DNA from: Neisseriales bacterium
GTDB lineage: Bacteria; Pseudomonadota; Gammaproteobacteria; Burkholderiales; UBA11063
Direction of reading: 5' to 3'
Length of the DNA stretch: 16,878 nucleotides
Assembly (NCBI GenBank): GCA_008017145.1
Contig: SSGY01000003.1
Span: 1 to 16,878, forward strand
The position numbers were made by a program, and so were the translations under genes. How positions within the stretch are numbered: the stretch's first letter is position 1; each line of letters opens with the position of its first letter. Below, piece after piece: positions 14,755-16,878 of the stretch. The notes beneath the pieces are model-generated. The model worked only from the letters and a program-made list of their open reading frames with translations. It did no database searches and was not told the origin of the DNA.

Positions 14755-16545
14755 ATGAAAAATACATTTATTAAGTTTGCTTTTACTCTAGCTACTGCGT
14801 TAGCTCTAGATGCTTGTAATGGTAGCAATTCAGCTTCGTCAAGCACTATTAAAACTCAAAGTAGTCCTCTGCAGCAATATATTGATTCATTAACCTATAC
14901 TCCTATAAATTCTAAACAAGTAAATACACCTCCAATTACGCATCAACAATCATTTATAACTCCTGGTGGTGTAACGATCAACTCAATTGATATTAAATTT
15001 TATAGTGGCGCAAATTGTAGTGGCAACTTAGCATATACCAAAACATTAAATGGTAGCATCGTTAATCCAGTAATTCCATCTGCCGGAACTTATACCAGCA
15101 GTAATGCATCAAATAATGCACTGTGTGGTGACTATGTTAATAACCAGTCTATAGGCTGCTTAGGGTTATACTCGGACATGTCTGCAGGCACTATGCGCTC
15201 AATGCAATTTACATATAACGTGGTTAATGGATATGGTGGTTCAAGTTCGATAGTTGGGGGGTGTATGTATAACCCAAATACTACAATAGGATCTACTACT
15301 GGTGTGGAGGGTATTGCTAATTGGAGCCCTTTAACACTAAATTTGGACAAAAATCAAAAATCATCTCTGAGTAACGAAATTAGTGTAGCATGTTCAGGTG
15401 GAGAATGTGGTTTTTCTCAAGCCTACAGTGTTGACATTGCGCCACCTGTGATATATTTACCACAAACAGGGCAAACACCGACATTGCCATTAGATCCTGC
15501 TCCTACAGGTTCAGATGGATATGTTTATGCAGGTGTTCCATGGGCATACGTAAGTAGTGGTAGTACCACCCCAGTAACGCGTTTTACTAGTGACGGTTGT
15601 CAAGTTACTGATAATTTAACAGGTCTTATCTGGATTAAGGATCCAAATACAGTCAATAGTGGTAATGCTCTTACTTGGTATGATGCTCTTACTACAGCAG
15701 CTTCCGGTACTTGGTGTGGACAAACTGCTGGTAGCTGGCGGATGCCTAATATAAACGAGCTATTAAGTCTGGTTAATTATGCACAAGCAGATAATACCAC
15801 CTGGCTTAATAGCCAAAATTTTGATAATATTTTAGGATCAGATTACTGGACGTCAACTACAATAGCAGGGAATGATAATTGGGTGCATACAGTTGCATTC
15901 GGGTATGTGACCTATACAACTACTGGTTTGGATAAACCAAGTTCACTTAGATTATTTCCAGTTCGTGGTACTACGACAGCACCTGCGCTGGTAGCCCAAA
16001 CTGGGCAGACTCCAACTTTACCATATGTAGCAACTGCAGGTTCTGATGGTGATTTACAAGAGGGGGCTGCCTGGCCAAGTCCTAGGTTTACAACAGGCAG
16101 CGGCGCTGAATCCAATTGTATAACTGATAAGCTAACTGGTTTAACTTGGGTACGTGATCCAAGTGCTATTGTTAATGGCAAATTATCTTGGTCAAGCGCA
16201 TTAACCATTGCCAATAGTGGTACATGGTGTGGCTATTCTGACTGGAGAATTCCTAATATTAATGAATTAAAAAGTTTAGTTAACTATGCTTATGGCGTAT
16301 CTGGCAACTGGTTAATGTATGGTAGTGGTAACTCAGGTGCTCCTAATTGTGATGGAGCGTGTTTTATCAATATTTCATATACATATTATTGGACGAGCAC
16401 TACCAAAGCTTCTGATACTGCGTATGCTTTATGTGTTAACTTGGGAGGCGGTTACAGTAATTATCCTAAAAATGGAACTGTAGATGAGTTTGATCCTATT
16501 CCTCGCTATGATTGTGCTATGTGGCCAGTACGTGGTGGTAGATAG
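14755..16545 (+). CDS. Putative lipoprotein with two tandem DUF1566 (Lcl C-terminal) domains
   Basis: The exact role is unknown; DUF1566 domains occur in secreted and surface proteins of many proteobacteria, including the Legionella collagen-like adhesin Lcl. From the ATG at 14755 (ribosome binding site AGGTG at 14745-14749) the product has 596 residues; an upstream in-frame TTG at 14734 is a poorer choice. The N-terminus has a lipoprotein-like signal ending LDAC with Cys21; Asp at -2 is unusual for a lipobox. Residues about 65-230 form an unrecognised, Ser/Asn/Gly-rich domain with paired cysteines. Two repeats follow, about 236-405 and 415-594, each opening with QTGQTPTLP and SDG, then a TGL(I/T)W(I/V)(K/R)DP strand, GTWCG, WR(M/I)PNINEL.SLVNYA, YWTSTT and a closing PVRG. 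No other glycan or catalytic domain is visible. An IS630 transposase remnant begins 58 bases downstream. Confidence 0.8.
   Translation: MKNTFIKFAFTLATALALDACNGSNSASSSTIKTQSSPLQQYIDSLTYTPINSKQVNTPPITHQQSFITPGGVTINSIDIKFYSGANCSGNLAYTKTLNGSIVNPVIPSAGTYTSSNASNNALCGDYVNNQSIGCLGLYSDMSAGTMRSMQFTYNVVNGYGGSSSIVGGCMYNPNTTIGSTTGVEGIANWSPLTLNLDKNQKSSLSNEISVACSGGECGFSQAYSVDIAPPVIYLPQTGQTPTLPLDPAPTGSDGYVYAGVPWAYVSSGSTTPVTRFTSDGCQVTDNLTGLIWIKDPNTVNSGNALTWYDALTTAASGTWCGQTAGSWRMPNINELLSLVNYAQADNTTWLNSQNFDNILGSDYWTSTTIAGNDNWVHTVAFGYVTYTTTGLDKPSSLRLFPVRGTTTAPALVAQTGQTPTLPYVATAGSDGDLQEGAAWPSPRFTTGSGAESNCITDKLTGLTWVRDPSAIVNGKLSWSSALTIANSGTWCGYSDWRIPNINELKSLVNYAYGVSGNWLMYGSGNSGAPNCDGACFINISYTYYWTSTTKASDTAYALCVNLGGGYSNYPKNGTVDEFDPIPRYDCAMWPVRGGR
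15460..16536 (+). repeat. Tandem duplication encoding two DUF1566 domains
   Basis: Two copies, about 15460-15969 and 15997-16536, share the ordered landmarks QTGQTPTLP, SDG, TGLxWxxDP, GTWCG, PNINELxSLVNYA, YWTSTT and PVRG. The second copy has an extra cysteine-containing loop (NCDGACF) near its end. The protein-level repeat is clear; at DNA level the copies have diverged, so the duplication is not recent. Confidence 0.75.
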
Positions 16546-16603
16546 TTGAAGTATATCCAATATAAAAGCTGGTAATACCTAGATCCTAAATTATTAGATA
16601 TAG

Positions 16604-16878
16604 TTACCCTATAAACAATTGAGCGATAGATTGTTTAATAGCTAAACTTAAATTATTCTGTCGATTATCATTTGCCCTAATGCAACGTTTCAAGTTAGCC
16701 CATATATATTCAATTGGGTTTAGGTCAGGTGAATATGGTGGTAGATAAATTAACCGACATCCAACACTTTCAATTAGCTCTCTAACTTTAGCTGACTTAT
16801 GGAAACTTGCATTATCCGTAATTTCAACTTGATTAGGATTTAATTTCTTACATAGCTAGATAAATTATTGTCAACACC
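16604..16878 (-). pseudogene. C-terminal part of an IS630-family DDE transposase, frame disrupted near the window edge
   Basis: From 16855 down to the stop at 16604 the minus strand encodes 83 residues with the IS630/Tc1 catalytic core end: VEITDNASFHKSAKVRE, where Asp in DNASFH is the second catalytic acid, then YLPPYSPDLNPIEYIWANLK, where Glu in NPIE is the third. The closing NNLSLAIKQSI is also typical. Upstream of 16855 this frame has TAG, TAA and TGA within 23 bases, while another frame is open to the window edge (beginning GVDNNLSSY). Joining the two needs a -1 shift around 16845-16855. That may be a decay mutation, a sequencing error or, as in some IS630 elements, programmed frameshifting. 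The first catalytic Asp and the N-terminal HTH lie outside the window. Confidence 0.85.
16604..16878 (-). mobile_element. IS630-family insertion sequence, partial; ends not resolved
   Basis: The transposase fragment implies an insertion sequence running off the right edge. Its left end must lie between the lipoprotein stop (16545) and 16604. IS630 elements insert at TA, and that 58-base stretch is rich in TA, but without the other end I cannot pick out the terminal inverted repeat. Confidence 0.7.

Noticed and set aside
1..16878. CRISPR arrays, tRNA or rRNA genes, and attachment-site repeats for the recombinase.
   Set aside because: I looked for regularly spaced repeats, cloverleaf-like sequences and direct repeats around the recombinase and found none I could support by eye.

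Overview
The window is AT-rich, gene-dense bacterial DNA. Two diderm outer-membrane-type lipoproteins, a predicted outer-membrane porin, an Acinetobacter-type malonate decarboxylase operon and an integrase that resembles betaproteobacterial phage-type integrases together suggest a low-GC proteobacterium. A Neisseriales-like betaproteobacterium is my best guess, but it is an inference from general resemblance; there is no rRNA or other species marker here.

Region 1 (1-5790) is a tightly packed malonate decarboxylase operon, cut at its left end: mdcA (alpha), a single gene fusing mdcC (acyl carrier protein, delta) to mdcD (beta), mdcE (gamma), mdcG and mdcB (which make and attach the phosphoribosyl-dephospho-CoA prosthetic group), and mdcH (malonyl transacylase, which primes the carrier). 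Several genes overlap by 4-10 bases. The products would decarboxylate malonate to acetate and CO2 on the carrier domain. Transporter genes (mdcL/M) and a regulator, if present, lie outside the window.

Region 2 (5791-7618) holds housekeeping genes: a YebC/PmpR-family protein starting at GTG with an extended -10 promoter, a clear terminator, and the redox chaperone Hsp33 (hslO). Region 3 (7624-8736, minus strand) is a complete tyrosine recombinase, convergent with hslO, with a good promoter of its own and no visible tRNA or attachment site.

Region 4 (8925-14610) looks like a polysaccharide-use locus: an outer-membrane barrel protein, a small secreted four-cysteine protein directly behind it, a lipoprotein of the alpha-amylase (GH13) family with unusual active-site motifs, and an MFS sugar transporter of the SLC45/MalY/sucrose-proton type. 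A plausible reading is surface cleavage of alpha-glucan, diffusion through the porin and uptake across the inner membrane. Only the amylase and transporter assignments are well supported; joint function is inferred from adjacency.

Region 5 (14611-16878) has a previously easy-to-miss 26-residue hydrophobic small ORF with a strong ribosome binding site inside a palindrome, apparently coupled to a lipoprotein carrying two tandem DUF1566 (Lcl C-terminal) domains. The right end is the C-terminal part of an IS630-family transposase on the minus strand, with its frame disrupted close to the window edge.
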